Source: Candidatus Shapirobacteria bacterium UBA2283 (GTDB lineage: Bacteria; Patescibacteriota; Microgenomatia; UBA12405). Taken from it: a stretch of 12,794 nucleotides of DNA. The stretch is from the NCBI GenBank assembly GCA_002345725.1, contig DDWP01000049.1:1-12794 (forward strand), in the 5' to 3' direction. The notes beneath the pieces are model-generated. The model worked only from the letters and a program-made list of their open reading frames with translations, did no database searches and was not told the DNA's origin. Shown here one piece after another: positions 1-6,391 of the stretch; the first letter of the stretch is position 1, and each line of letters begins with the position of its first letter. The position numbers and the translations under genes were made by a program.

Positions 1-912
1 GCTTCTATCAAATCAATCTTTTATCGTCCCGAGAGGACTATCACTGCTGTTGACGATATCAGTTTTGATATCAAAAAAGGTGAACTGGTAGGTTTTATTG
101 GTCCTAATGGAGCAGGCAAGACGACTACCTTAAAGTGTCTTTCTGGGCTGCTATTTCCTACATCAGGTACAGTCAATATCCTGGGTTTCCAGCCTTCTGA
201 CCGTAAGTCCGAGTATCTTCATCAGATAGGTTTTGTTATGGGACAGAAGAATCAACTTTGGTGGGACATCCCTCCTCAGGAAACCTTTTTACTTAATAAA
301 GCTATTTACAACATCTCTGACGCCGACTACAAAAAACGTTTAGGTTTTTTTGTTGACACCTTAGACATTAAAGACATTATCTCCGTTCAAACTAAAAAAC
401 TCTCTCTTGGTCAGCGTATGAAATGTGAGTTTGTCGCCGCTTTACTTCACAACCCTAAGGTTTTATTTTTAGATGAACCAACTATTGGGTTAGATGTGGT
501 TGCTAATTTGAAAATCCGTGAATTCATCAAGAGTGTAAATCAGGAATTTAGCACTACCATTATTCTTACTTCCCACAATATGGACGATGTCGAGCAGCTT
601 TGTTCCCGAGTCATTTTAATTGATAAAGGTAAATTGCAGTTTGATGGTAAGTTAACCCAACTTACCAAGAAATATACCGAGTCAAAAAATATCAGTTTTA
701 CTCTTGAAAAAAACGTCAAATCAAAAGACCTTTCTCCACTTGGTCGAGTAGTCACTACCGGACCACTTAACTACTCGGTCAAAGTTCCCAAGGATAAATA
801 TCTCAAGGTCGCTTCAACTATTATTAGCACCTTGCCTATATCTGACCTTAACATTGAAGATACTCCTATCGAAGATATCGTTCGCCAAATTTATACTCAT
901 AACAATGGTTAA
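1..912 (+). CDS. ABC-2 type exporter ATP-binding protein (COG4586-like), 5' end missing
   Basis: This is the nucleotide-binding subunit of an ABC exporter and hydrolyses ATP on the cytoplasmic side to drive the two permeases that follow. The frame is open from base 1, so the true start lies off the left edge; the ATG at 238 is internal because Walker A precedes it. In the visible 303 residues, Walker A is GPNGAGKTT (34-42), the signature is LSLGQR (134-139), Walker B is VLFLDEP (154-160), and the switch histidine is in TSHNM (about 192). The LSLGQRMKCE form of the signature, instead of LSGGQ, is typical of the COG4586 ATPases that pair with COG4587 and COG3694 permeases, and exactly such genes follow. 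The stop overlaps the next start by 8 nt, so translation is probably coupled. The substrate cannot be told from sequence; family names such as antibiotic or daunorubicin transport are not evidence here. Confidence 0.95.
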   Translation, partial: ASIKSIFYRPERTITAVDDISFDIKKGELVGFIGPNGAGKTTTLKCLSGLLFPTSGTVNILGFQPSDRKSEYLHQIGFVMGQKNQLWWDIPPQETFLLNKAIYNISDADYKKRLGFFVDTLDIKDIISVQTKKLSLGQRMKCEFVAALLHNPKVLFLDEPTIGLDVVANLKIREFIKSVNQEFSTTIILTSHNMDDVEQLCSRVILIDKGKLQFDGKLTQLTKKYTESKNISFTLEKNVKSKDLSPLGRVVTTGPLNYSVKVPKDKYLKVASTIISTLPISDLNIEDTPIEDIVRQIYTHNNG

Positions 913-1699
913 ATATGTAAGAATAGCCATCAATACTCTCCAAGAATATTTTGTCTATCGAATCAACTTCTTATTCTGGCGAGTTCAGGTCTTTGTCACT
1001 TTCGTCATATTCTTTAGTCTCTGGTCTTCAGTCTCTGCTGGTCAGAGTAGTCTCGGGGCTTATTCAATTCCCCAGCTTTATAGTTATTTTGTTGTTGGCT
1101 ATGTTATCCGGGCTTTTGTTTTTACTACCAGAACCGCCGATATCGGTGGTGATATTCAAAATGGCAACCTATCTTCACTAATTATTAAACCAATTGGGAC
1201 GATTAAATATTATTTTAGCCGTGACTTGGTCGATAAACTTTTTAATTTGTTCTTCATGTTTTGGGAATTTTTACTAATTTTATTTCTCTTCAAACCTGTC
1301 TTAGTAATTCCCTCTGTTTTGAATTTTGTTTTTTTCCTTTTGTTTTTACTAGTTTCGACCATCACCTTCTTTTTTTACAGTTTGATAATTTCCTTTTTAA
1401 CTTTTTGGTCGGATAATGCCTGGCCGTCACGTTTTCTCTTTGGAGTTGTTTTTGTCACACTTTTTAGTGGGCAATACGTTCCCCTAGATTTTCTTCCTCC
1501 ATTTTTGGCTCGGATTATTGACTATACCCCTTATCCGTATATGTATTATTATCCGGTTAGGATCTGGCTTGGGCAAACCTCACCTGAGATGGCTCTTACC
1601 CATCTAATGGGTGGTCTAGTTGCCTGTCTTGGTTGCTTCGTCGTTGCTCAATTTCTCTGGTTAAAAGGTAAACACAAATACCAAAGTTATGGCAATTAA
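905..1699 (+). CDS. ABC-2 type exporter permease (COG4587-like, DUF990 family)
   Basis: This is an integral membrane subunit of the exporter, 264 aa from the ATG at 905 (MVKYVRIAIN). An in-frame ATG further upstream at 854 would run deep into the ATPase gene; the start at 905 gives the usual length and an 8-nt overlap. The protein has about six hydrophobic stretches and the cytoplasmic motif GGDIQNGNLSSLIIKPI (about residues 80-96), which matches the conserved 'G.l...LlkP' element of this permease family. The next permease starts 11 nt before its stop. With the preceding ATPase and the following permease it most likely forms a heterodimeric transporter. There is no Shine-Dalgarno sequence before the start. 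The transported substrate is unknown. Confidence 0.88.
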   Translation: MVKYVRIAINTLQEYFVYRINFLFWRVQVFVTFVIFFSLWSSVSAGQSSLGAYSIPQLYSYFVVGYVIRAFVFTTRTADIGGDIQNGNLSSLIIKPIGTIKYYFSRDLVDKLFNLFFMFWEFLLILFLFKPVLVIPSVLNFVFFLLFLLVSTITFFFYSLIISFLTFWSDNAWPSRFLFGVVFVTLFSGQYVPLDFLPPFLARIIDYTPYPYMYYYPVRIWLGQTSPEMALTHLMGGLVACLGCFVVAQFLWLKGKHKYQSYGN

Positions 1700-2480
1700 A
1701 ACTTTTTTTCGAGTCTGGACTATTTTGGCCAAGAACAATTTACAGAATCAATTACTTTCCCCTAGTGCCTCCTTACTTTTTGTGGTTGGTAAGATATTCA
1801 ATTTCATCTTCGCCATTATTACTATCTATGCTATTTTTAACCAGACTTCCTCTATTCGTGGTTACGACTTACCTCAAGCAGTTATCGTTGTTCTAGTTTT
1901 TAGTTTCATGGATACATTAACTCAATTTTTATTTCGTTCCCTTTACACTTTTCGACCAGCACTGATAAAAGGTGACTTTGATATGGACTTACTCAAACCT
2001 TTACCATCTTTCTTTCGTCCTATTTTTTCCGGCCCAGATTTTCTGGATGTCCCGATGATTATCATCCAACTATTTTCTATTTTTTATTTTATTGCTCACT
2101 TTTCTATCACCATTACTCTGCCAAACCTACTTGTCTTCTCTTTAGTTTTTGTAAATGGTGTAGTTATCGCCTTTTCGGTACATTTAATTATTGCCGCCTT
2201 CGCTGTTATGACTAGCGAGATAGAAAACTTAGTCATGATCTATCGAGCTTTAGGTCGCGCCGCCATTGTCCCTACCGATATCTATGGAGCTACTTTCCGG
2301 TTTATTTTAAGTTATGTCGTCCCTATTACTGTGATTATGACTATTCCTGCTAAAGCCTTACTCGGCATTCTTAGTATTGAGAGAATTATTTACTCAACGA
2401 TTCTGACTTTAGTATTTTTAATTTTTTCCCTGAACTTCTGGTCTTTTTCTCTAAGAAGATACACTAGTGCTAGTAGCTAA
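1689..2480 (+). CDS. ABC-2 type exporter permease (COG3694-like)
   Basis: This is the second membrane subunit of the exporter, 263 aa, with about six predicted membrane segments. The motif LIKGDFDMDLLKPLPSFFR (about residues 94-112) is the counterpart of the 'G.l...LlkP' element in the partner permease and is typical of COG3694 proteins. The ATG at 1689 overlaps the previous gene by 11 nt, with no Shine-Dalgarno sequence, so translation probably depends on coupling to the upstream gene. The gene ends the exporter operon: a new promoter lies right after it, at about 2490-2517. I see no intrinsic terminator between the stop and that promoter, so some read-through into the next gene is possible. 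Residue-level function beyond the family cannot be read. Confidence 0.87.
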   Translation: MAIKTFFRVWTILAKNNLQNQLLSPSASLLFVVGKIFNFIFAIITIYAIFNQTSSIRGYDLPQAVIVVLVFSFMDTLTQFLFRSLYTFRPALIKGDFDMDLLKPLPSFFRPIFSGPDFLDVPMIIIQLFSIFYFIAHFSITITLPNLLVFSLVFVNGVVIAFSVHLIIAAFAVMTSEIENLVMIYRALGRAAIVPTDIYGATFRFILSYVVPITVIMTIPAKALLGILSIERIIYSTILTLVFLIFSLNFWSFSLRRYTSASS

Positions 2481-2489
2481 CTTGCCCCA

Positions 2490-2517
2490 TTGACTATATG
2501 TAACTGGTACGTATAAA
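2490..2517 (+). promoter_or_regulatory. sigma70-type promoter for the 61-aa gene, overlapping an inverted repeat
   Basis: The -35 box TTGACT (2490-2495) and the -10 box TATAAA (2512-2517) are separated by 16 bp. Transcription should begin near 2524, two or three bases before the ATG at 2527, so the mRNA would be leaderless or nearly so. An imperfect inverted repeat, TATATGTA-ACTGG-TACGTATA (2495-2515), lies between and over the two boxes, with 7 of 8 positions pairing, and could be an operator. The promoter is well supported by its fit to consensus; the operator is only a suggestion. Confidence 0.65.
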
Positions 2518-2526
2518 CTTATCTTC

Positions 2527-2712
2527 ATGACTGCAGAAAATAAACAAGAAAAAACTCCTCCGGCAACTACCCGTCCTCCAGCTTACCAAGAACCAAAAAC
2601 TACTCCATTGGTCATTCCAAGGACGGTGGGTCATCAAGCTGCCCTTACTCAGCTGAAGGAATTGCAGGAAAGGTACACTACTGAAACAGGTTTTGTATTC
2701 AAAAGACGCTAA
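2527..2712 (+). CDS. small proline-rich hypothetical protein (61 aa)
   Basis: I do not recognise this protein. The first half is polar and rich in Pro and Thr (for example TPPATTRPPAYQEP), so it is probably disordered. The second half, about residues 34-55, could form one amphipathic helix (HQAALTQLKELQERY). There is no signal peptide, membrane segment or cysteine. The gene fills most of the space between the exporter and ychF and has its own strong promoter just upstream, which is the main reason to believe it is real. It ends 17 nt before the ychF start, so the two are probably cotranscribed, although a -10-like box in that gap could also start ychF alone. A role near YchF would be a guess. 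Confidence 0.6.
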   Translation: MTAENKQEKTPPATTRPPAYQEPKTTPLVIPRTVGHQAALTQLKELQERYTTETGFVFKRR

Positions 2713-2718
2713 ATCGGT

Positions 2719-2724
2719 TACAAT
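2719..2724 (+). promoter_or_regulatory. putative -10 box for leaderless ychF
   Basis: The hexamer TACAAT lies 5 nt before the ychF ATG. The same box at nearly the same distance precedes the genes at 5076 and 6758. No good -35 box is seen (TTGTAT at 2693 is 20 bp away), so this is judged mainly from the recurring pattern. Confidence 0.4.
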
Positions 2725-2729
2725 ACCTC

Positions 2730-3794
2730 ATGTCAAATATTAGTATCGGTATTGTTGGTTTGCCCAACGTGGGCAAATCGACTCTCTTTAATGCTCTTTT
2801 GGGTAAACGTGTTGCTGATGCTAGCAATTACCCCTTTTGTACCATCGATCCCAACGTTGGTGTTGTTGAAGTCCCCGATAGTAAATTACCTATTTTAGGA
2901 GATATTGTTAAAACTCAAAAAATAGTCCCTGCCATTGTTGAATTTGTTGATATCGCTGGTTTAGTCAAAGGTGCTAGTACTGGTGAAGGTTTGGGCAATA
3001 AATTTTTGACCAACATTCGCGACTGCGATGCTATTATGCATGTCGTTCGTAATTTCTCTGATCCAAATATTATCAAAGAAGGTAGTGTCGACCCTCAGGG
3101 TGATTTTGAAGTCATTTGTACCGAGCTGATTATCAAAGATCTTGATTCTGTTGATAAATATTTATCTCTCAATAAAAATAACCCCAAAGAGAATAAATCC
3201 AAGAAGTTTGCTTTAGGTGAGAAATTAAAGATCTCTTTAGAACAAGGCAAACTAGCCATCAATCTAGATTTAGATGATGAAGAAAAAGTTCTTCTAAAAG
3301 AATTTTTCTTATTAACTGCCAAACCATATTTTATTGTCGCCAATGTTGATGAAGATACCTATTCCAGCATTTCCGACTTCAAAACCAGTCTGGAGAACGT
3401 GATTCCGGTTTGTGCCAAGACTGAATTCGATCTTACTGAGCTAGACAAAACCGATCAGCAAAATTATTTAAATGAATTAGGGGTCAAGACTTCAGGTCTT
3501 GAAAGAGTTATTCAAAAAGCTTATGAGACTCTTGGACTTCAATCTTATTACACTGCCGGAGTTAAAGAAGTCAGGGCTTGGACTATCCGTCAAGGCTACA
3601 CTGCTCCTCAAGCTGCTGGAGTTATTCATACCGATTTTGAAAGGGGATTTATCATGGCAGAGATAGTTAACTATGCCGATTTTGTAGAAAATAGTGGTTG
3701 GGATGGCGCCAAGACAAAGGGTCTGCTTCGTCATGAAGGTAAAACCTATATTATGCATCCCGACGACATCGTCGAGTTCCGCTTTAACGTTTAG
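2730..3794 (+). CDS. ychF: redox-regulated P-loop ATPase/GTPase YchF (OLA1 family)
   Basis: YchF is a conserved, ribosome-associated Obg-family P-loop NTPase that in characterised members prefers ATP. The 354-aa length is normal. G1 is GLPNVGKST (residues 10-18), G3 is DIAGLVKGAS (74-83), and the position of the usual NKxD is NVDE (205-208); this NxxE form is the known basis of relaxed base specificity in the family. A helical insertion follows the G domain (about 130-195). The C-terminal TGS-like domain carries TAGVKEVRAWTIRQG, APQAAGVIHTDFERGF and ends FRFNV, all hallmarks of YchF. One small departure is the segment MHPDD, where many homologues have a DGD-type turn. The start is the only sensible ATG. 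The last 11 nt overlap the 3' end of the convergent gene on the other strand, and no intrinsic terminator is visible. Confidence 0.97.
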   Translation: MSNISIGIVGLPNVGKSTLFNALLGKRVADASNYPFCTIDPNVGVVEVPDSKLPILGDIVKTQKIVPAIVEFVDIAGLVKGASTGEGLGNKFLTNIRDCDAIMHVVRNFSDPNIIKEGSVDPQGDFEVICTELIIKDLDSVDKYLSLNKNNPKENKSKKFALGEKLKISLEQGKLAINLDLDDEEKVLLKEFFLLTAKPYFIVANVDEDTYSSISDFKTSLENVIPVCAKTEFDLTELDKTDQQNYLNELGVKTSGLERVIQKAYETLGLQSYYTAGVKEVRAWTIRQGYTAPQAAGVIHTDFERGFIMAEIVNYADFVENSGWDGAKTKGLLRHEGKTYIMHPDDIVEFRFNV

Positions 3795-4095
3795 GTGTTC
3801 GTTTCCCCAAGTTTTGGTTAACAACAATTTTGACAGATGATCCGGTGTCTGCTTTGATTCTTTGTTGAATATTAAATACAATATCTGTTCGTGCTTCTAC
3901 CACCACTTCTTTATCCCATGGATATACCGCAGTTCTGGAAGATATTGTTTTGTCTAAGAGATCATTAAGTATCTTGCGAGCCTTTGGTTCTTTAGCAAGT
4001 AACTCAGGACTATCAATGTAATCAAATTCTTGCTGGTTGACCCTAAGTAATAGTACTTCACCGAACTTTTTTCCACGAATATGTCTGATTTCCAT
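3784..4095 (-). CDS. hypothetical protein (103 aa)
   Basis: I do not recognise this protein. It is small, soluble and mixed in charge, with no signal peptide, membrane span or cysteine. Predicted strands near the N-terminus (EVLLLRVNQQEFDYI) are followed by a helix (about 33-50, including ARKILNDLLDKT), then beta-rich segments EVVVEARTDIVF and SVKIVVNQN and a basic tail KRTPKR. That could suit a small nucleic-acid-binding fold, but this is a guess. Support for a real gene comes from a near-perfect promoter (TTGACG, 17 bp, TATAAT) placed 8 nt before the ATG, and from compact packing between ychF and miaA. The last 11 nt overlap the end of ychF in antisense. The longer minus-strand frame at 3492-3881 is a shadow of ychF and was not used. 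Confidence 0.7.
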   Translation of the reverse strand: MEIRHIRGKKFGEVLLLRVNQQEFDYIDSPELLAKEPKARKILNDLLDKTISSRTAVYPWDKEVVVEARTDIVFNIQQRIKADTGSSVKIVVNQNLGKRTPKR

Positions 4096-4103
4096 AATAG
4101 TAT

Positions 4104-4132
4104 ATTATATACACATCTAATATGTTCGTCAA
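4104..4132 (-). promoter_or_regulatory. near-consensus sigma70 promoter for the 103-aa gene
   Basis: Read on the minus strand, TTGACG (4132-4127), a 17-bp spacer and TATAAT (4109-4104) precede the ATG at 4095 by 8 nt. The predicted transcription start is at or one base before the ATG, so the transcript should be leaderless. Confidence 0.75.
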
Positions 4133-4151
4133 CTAAGGCACAAATTTAATA

Positions 4152-4157
4152 TATAAT
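4152..4157 (+). promoter_or_regulatory. -10 box for miaA
   Basis: A perfect TATAAT stands 28 nt before the TTG start of miaA, with only a weak -35 candidate (TCAACT at 4129-4134, 17-bp spacer). Transcription would begin near 4164, leaving a leader of about 22 nt with no Shine-Dalgarno sequence. This region is shared with the divergent promoter of the 103-aa gene. Confidence 0.45.
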
Positions 4158-4185
4158 CAGTTAATATCTTGTTTGCAATACAACT

Positions 4186-5079
4186 TTGAAAAAAATCCTA
4201 ATTATCTCTGGTCCCACGGCTACCGGTAAAACTTCTCTGGCCATAAAACTTGCTAAAAAACTTAACGGTGAACTAATTTCCGCTGATTCTCGACAAATTT
4301 ATCGCGGTATGGACATTGGCACCGGTAAAGATCATCCCAAAGATGTCAAAATCAATTTAATTGACATTATCGACCCAGATCAGTCTTTCTCAGTTGAGCA
4401 ATATCGTCAACTAGCCGTAGAGAAAATCAACCAGATTCATGCAAATGGTAAGTTACCGATTATTGCTGGTGGTACTGGTCAATATATTGATTCTATTACC
4501 AATCCTCAACCTACTTTTTCGATAAAACCCAACAAAGTATTAAGATTTTTTCTTAACCACTTTCCTCTTAAACTTTTACAGCTAACTTTAAGACTTTTAG
4601 ACTTTAAGACTTTTAGACTACTCAACAATTCTGATCTTCACAACCCCCACCGTTTAATTAGAAAAATAGAAATAAAACTAAGTTTTAAGTCTCCCTTGTC
4701 AAAGGAAGATTTAGAGGGATTGAATACGTTGCACATATCGTTAACCGCTCCCAATGATTATCTCTATTCTCGTATCGACCAGCGTGTCGAATCCCGTCTT
4801 AAATTGGGTCTTATTGGCGAAATAAAAAATTTATTAAAAAAATATAAAGGGTCTGATCCGGGTTTAAATTGCCTCGCCTATAAAGAGTTTGTAGGGGCGG
4901 ATCTTGTGTCCGTCCCTCAAAAATTAATCGATATTTGGCGTTTTCATGAGCATTCCTATGCTCGTCGTCAAAAAACCTGGTTCAAAAAAATCCCCAATAT
5001 CATTTTTTTTGACATCACCACCCCCGGTTTCGAAGCTAAAATAATTAAAGAAGTCGGTAAATGGTACAATAATTCATGA
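4186..5079 (+). CDS. miaA: tRNA dimethylallyltransferase MiaA
   Basis: MiaA transfers a dimethylallyl group to N6 of A37 in tRNAs that read codons starting with U. The 297-aa protein has the P-loop GPTATGKTS (9-17), the substrate loop DSRQIYRGMDIGTG (34-47; most homologues have DSMQVY), GGTGQYIDS (95-103), NPHRLIRKIEI (153-163) and the C-terminal RRQKTWF (260-266) that matches the family's KRQ.TWF tRNA-contact motif. The start is a TTG, chosen because the P-loop follows at the normal distance and no ATG is available. The stop overlaps the next gene's ATG (ATGA, 4 nt). Two oddities sit inside the gene: a tandem 16-bp repeat at 4585-4616 and a GC-rich palindrome at 4893-4917, both described separately. 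The palindrome replaces the usual 'yLeGe' segment without changing the length of the region. Confidence 0.95.
   Translation: MKKILIISGPTATGKTSLAIKLAKKLNGELISADSRQIYRGMDIGTGKDHPKDVKINLIDIIDPDQSFSVEQYRQLAVEKINQIHANGKLPIIAGGTGQYIDSITNPQPTFSIKPNKVLRFFLNHFPLKLLQLTLRLLDFKTFRLLNNSDLHNPHRLIRKIEIKLSFKSPLSKEDLEGLNTLHISLTAPNDYLYSRIDQRVESRLKLGLIGEIKNLLKKYKGSDPGLNCLAYKEFVGADLVSVPQKLIDIWRFHEHSYARRQKTWFKKIPNIIFFDITTPGFEAKIIKEVGKWYNNS
4585..4616 (+). repeat. perfect 16-bp tandem duplication inside miaA
   Basis: The unit ACTTTAAGACTTTTAG occurs twice head to tail, and each unit is itself two near-identical 8-mers of the form GACTTTWA. As 16 is not a multiple of 3, the two copies are read in different frames and encode different residues (about 134-144 of MiaA), in the less conserved middle of the protein. 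The reading frame is intact on both sides. Confidence 0.8.
4893..4917. repeat. GC-rich REP-like palindrome inside miaA
   Basis: The arms AGGGGCGGA (4893-4901) and TCCGTCCCT (4909-4917) pair over 9 positions, one of them G-T, around a 7-nt loop. The element is far more GC-rich than its surroundings and resembles the dispersed 'GTAGGGGCGG...CCGCCCC' palindromes that I recall from several bacterial genomes. It encodes MiaA residues about 236-244 in frame. Whether it is a member of a dispersed family here cannot be decided from one copy. Confidence 0.5.
5062..5070 (+). promoter_or_regulatory. putative extended -10 promoter for the AI-2E family gene
   Basis: TGGTACAAT fits an extended -10 element (TGn plus TACAAT) ending 5 nt before the ATG at 5076. 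It lies inside the 3' end of miaA and could give a leaderless transcript of the downstream gene, besides read-through from miaA. No -35 box is needed for such an element and none is clear. Confidence 0.4.
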
Positions 5080-6050
5080 CTATTCAAAAAGTTGAGTTAT
5101 CTTATAAAACAGTTGTTTTTACCGTTGCCTTTATCCTCGGATTAGCCCTTCTATGGTCTGTTCGAGACATTCTCATTCTCCTCTTCATTTGTTTTGTCTT
5201 TATGGAAGCTATCAATCCAACGATTACTCGCATGGAGAAGGTTCATATACCCCGTCCTCTGGCAATAATTATTGTCTATATCTTGGTTATTGGTATATTT
5301 GGAGTAGCCTTGGCTGGCATGGTACCAATCCTAGTTAACGAGACCAGTGAACTTATCCGAGTTTTACCTGGTACATTAGAAAATTTCCAGTTTTTTGGTT
5401 TTACTGCGGTAGACTTGTCTTCGCAGTTTAAGATTTTAGAATCAATTCCTGGTGATATTGCCAAAACAATTTTTTCGTTATTTTCCAATCTATTTTCAGG
5501 CTTTGTAATCTTAGTTATTACTTTCTACCTTCTTCTCGAGAGGCGCCATCTAAACAAATATAGTCTTCAAGTCTCTGGTAGTAAAGGTCAAGCTATTATT
5601 GTCAAGATCTTTAATCAGCTTGAGGATCGTCTTGGTAGTTGGGTTAATGGCCAAATCGTTCTTATGGTCGTAGTTGGTCTACTTTCTTATATTGGTTATC
5701 TGGTTATTGGTTTGCCTTATGCTCTGCCACTCGCTCTTATTGCTGGTTTGCTAGAAATAGTTCCCAATATCGGCCCAATTATCTCCACCGCTTTAGCTGG
5801 ACTAATTGGCTTTACTGTCTCTCCGTTACTTGCCGTTCTGGCTATTGTTTGGGGCATTGCCATCCAACAGGCAGAAAATAATTTCATTGTACCCAAAATT
5901 ATGAAAGAAACTGTCGGACTCAACCCGGTCGTAACCATTCTGACAATTGCTACTGGCGCTAAACTGGGTGGAGTTGGTGGTGCATTACTAGCTGTGCCGA
6001 TTTTTCTGACTATCGAGACTATTGTCCGAGTTCTCATCAACAAAAAATAA
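5076..6050 (+). CDS. AI-2E family (PerM-like) membrane transporter
   Basis: This is a polytopic inner-membrane protein of the PF01594 family, 324 aa. Hydrophobic segments lie at about 12-44 (two spans), 60-84, 130-154, 192-213, 216-260 and 288-320, matching the roughly eight spans of the family. Conserved family elements are EIVPNIGPIIS (227-237) and QAENNFIVPKIM (265-276) followed by GLNPVV. The family name comes from an autoinducer-2 exporter, but members include Na+/H+ antiporters and many of unknown substrate, so no AI-2 role should be assumed. The start overlaps the miaA stop by 4 nt, so the genes are probably cotranscribed. The stop codon lies only 2-3 nt from the 3' end of rnpB on the other strand, leaving no room for a separate terminator. 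Confidence 0.9.
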   Translation: MTIQKVELSYKTVVFTVAFILGLALLWSVRDILILLFICFVFMEAINPTITRMEKVHIPRPLAIIIVYILVIGIFGVALAGMVPILVNETSELIRVLPGTLENFQFFGFTAVDLSSQFKILESIPGDIAKTIFSLFSNLFSGFVILVITFYLLLERRHLNKYSLQVSGSKGQAIIVKIFNQLEDRLGSWVNGQIVLMVVVGLLSYIGYLVIGLPYALPLALIAGLLEIVPNIGPIISTALAGLIGFTVSPLLAVLAIVWGIAIQQAENNFIVPKIMKETVGLNPVVTILTIATGAKLGGVGGALLAVPIFLTIETIVRVLINKK

Positions 6051-6052
6051 CC

Positions 6053-6318
6053 TCAAAAGAAATAGTTAAGCCGGATTCTGTTTATGGGCCATCAATCTAT
6101 TCTCTCTACCTGAAGCTCTCAACAGTTAGATATTAACGCTTCATCTTGAGATTTCCGCGGGAAGGTTGCTCGTTTCACATTTATCGTCTCTGTAGCAGCG
6201 CCCCGACCTTACGGCCGTCTCTATATTTTTAAGTTCCCTACTGTTTGCGGTCCGGACTTTCCTCGGGATGGTGTCCGTGAGGACATGATATCCCGAAAGC
6301 CCTTCTATTTCTTTTGAA
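6053..6318 (-). ncRNA. rnpB: RNase P RNA, strongly reduced
   Basis: This is the catalytic RNA of RNase P, which matures tRNA 5' ends. Read on the minus strand, the conserved 5' core GAGGAAAGUCCGGAC (about 6267-6253) and the 3' core ACAGAAUCCGGCUUA (about 6081-6067) form P4, with a compensated A-U change against the E. coli pair. P1 is a 13-bp helix between 6305-6317 and 6053-6065. P3 is UCGGGAU...AUCCCGA capped by GUCC/GGAC. CUACAGAGA and GAGCAA mark the middle of the RNA, and CAGGUAG holds the GGU that pairs with the tRNA CCA end. The whole RNA is only about 266 nt, against 377 in E. coli. By comparison with E. coli recalled from memory, P9, the P11-P14 block and P18 appear to be missing. 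The exact ends are set by the P1 helix. Confidence 0.93.
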
Positions 6319-6326
6319 GTCTCTAT

Positions 6327-6335
6327 ATTCTAACA
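6327..6335 (-). promoter_or_regulatory. extended -10 promoter for rnpB
   Basis: On the minus strand TGTTAGAAT (6335-6327) fits an extended -10 element and places the transcription start about 7-8 nt further on, at the base of the P1 helix near 6319. The expected -35 position falls in the preceding terminator hairpin and does not match consensus. Confidence 0.5.
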
Positions 6336-6341
6336 TTATCG

Positions 6342-6377
6342 AAAAAAATCCCCTCTCCATAGTTGGAAAGGGGATTT
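6342..6377 (-). terminator. intrinsic terminator after the 58-aa gene
   Basis: The arms AAATCCCCT (6346-6354) and AGGGGATTT (6369-6377) pair over 9 bp, with an inner TCCA/TGGA stem around TAGT. On the minus strand the hairpin is followed by a run of seven T residues (6348-6342). It lies 15 nt after the stop of the 58-aa gene and before the rnpB promoter, so it separates these two transcripts. It is the only clear intrinsic terminator in the window. Confidence 0.85.
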
Positions 6378-6391
6378 CTATTTCAAGAAAA

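Noticed and set aside
951..1181. 76-aa open frame inside the first permease
   Set aside because: It is an out-of-frame shadow of a conserved permease with serine- and leucine-rich composition.
3492..3881. 129-aa open frame on the minus strand
   Set aside because: It lies mostly antisense to the conserved 3' part of ychF and overlaps the 103-aa gene in another frame on the same strand; the latter has a promoter, this one does not.
5076..6050. Autoinducer-2 exporter for quorum sensing
   Set aside because: The family name does not establish the substrate, and no other quorum-sensing gene is present.
6121..6160. Pseudoknot in rnpB from UCUCAA/UUGAGA crossing GAAGC/GCUUC
   Set aside because: The two helices cross, so at most one may form in the P15 region; without covariation data neither can be claimed as a new pseudoknot.
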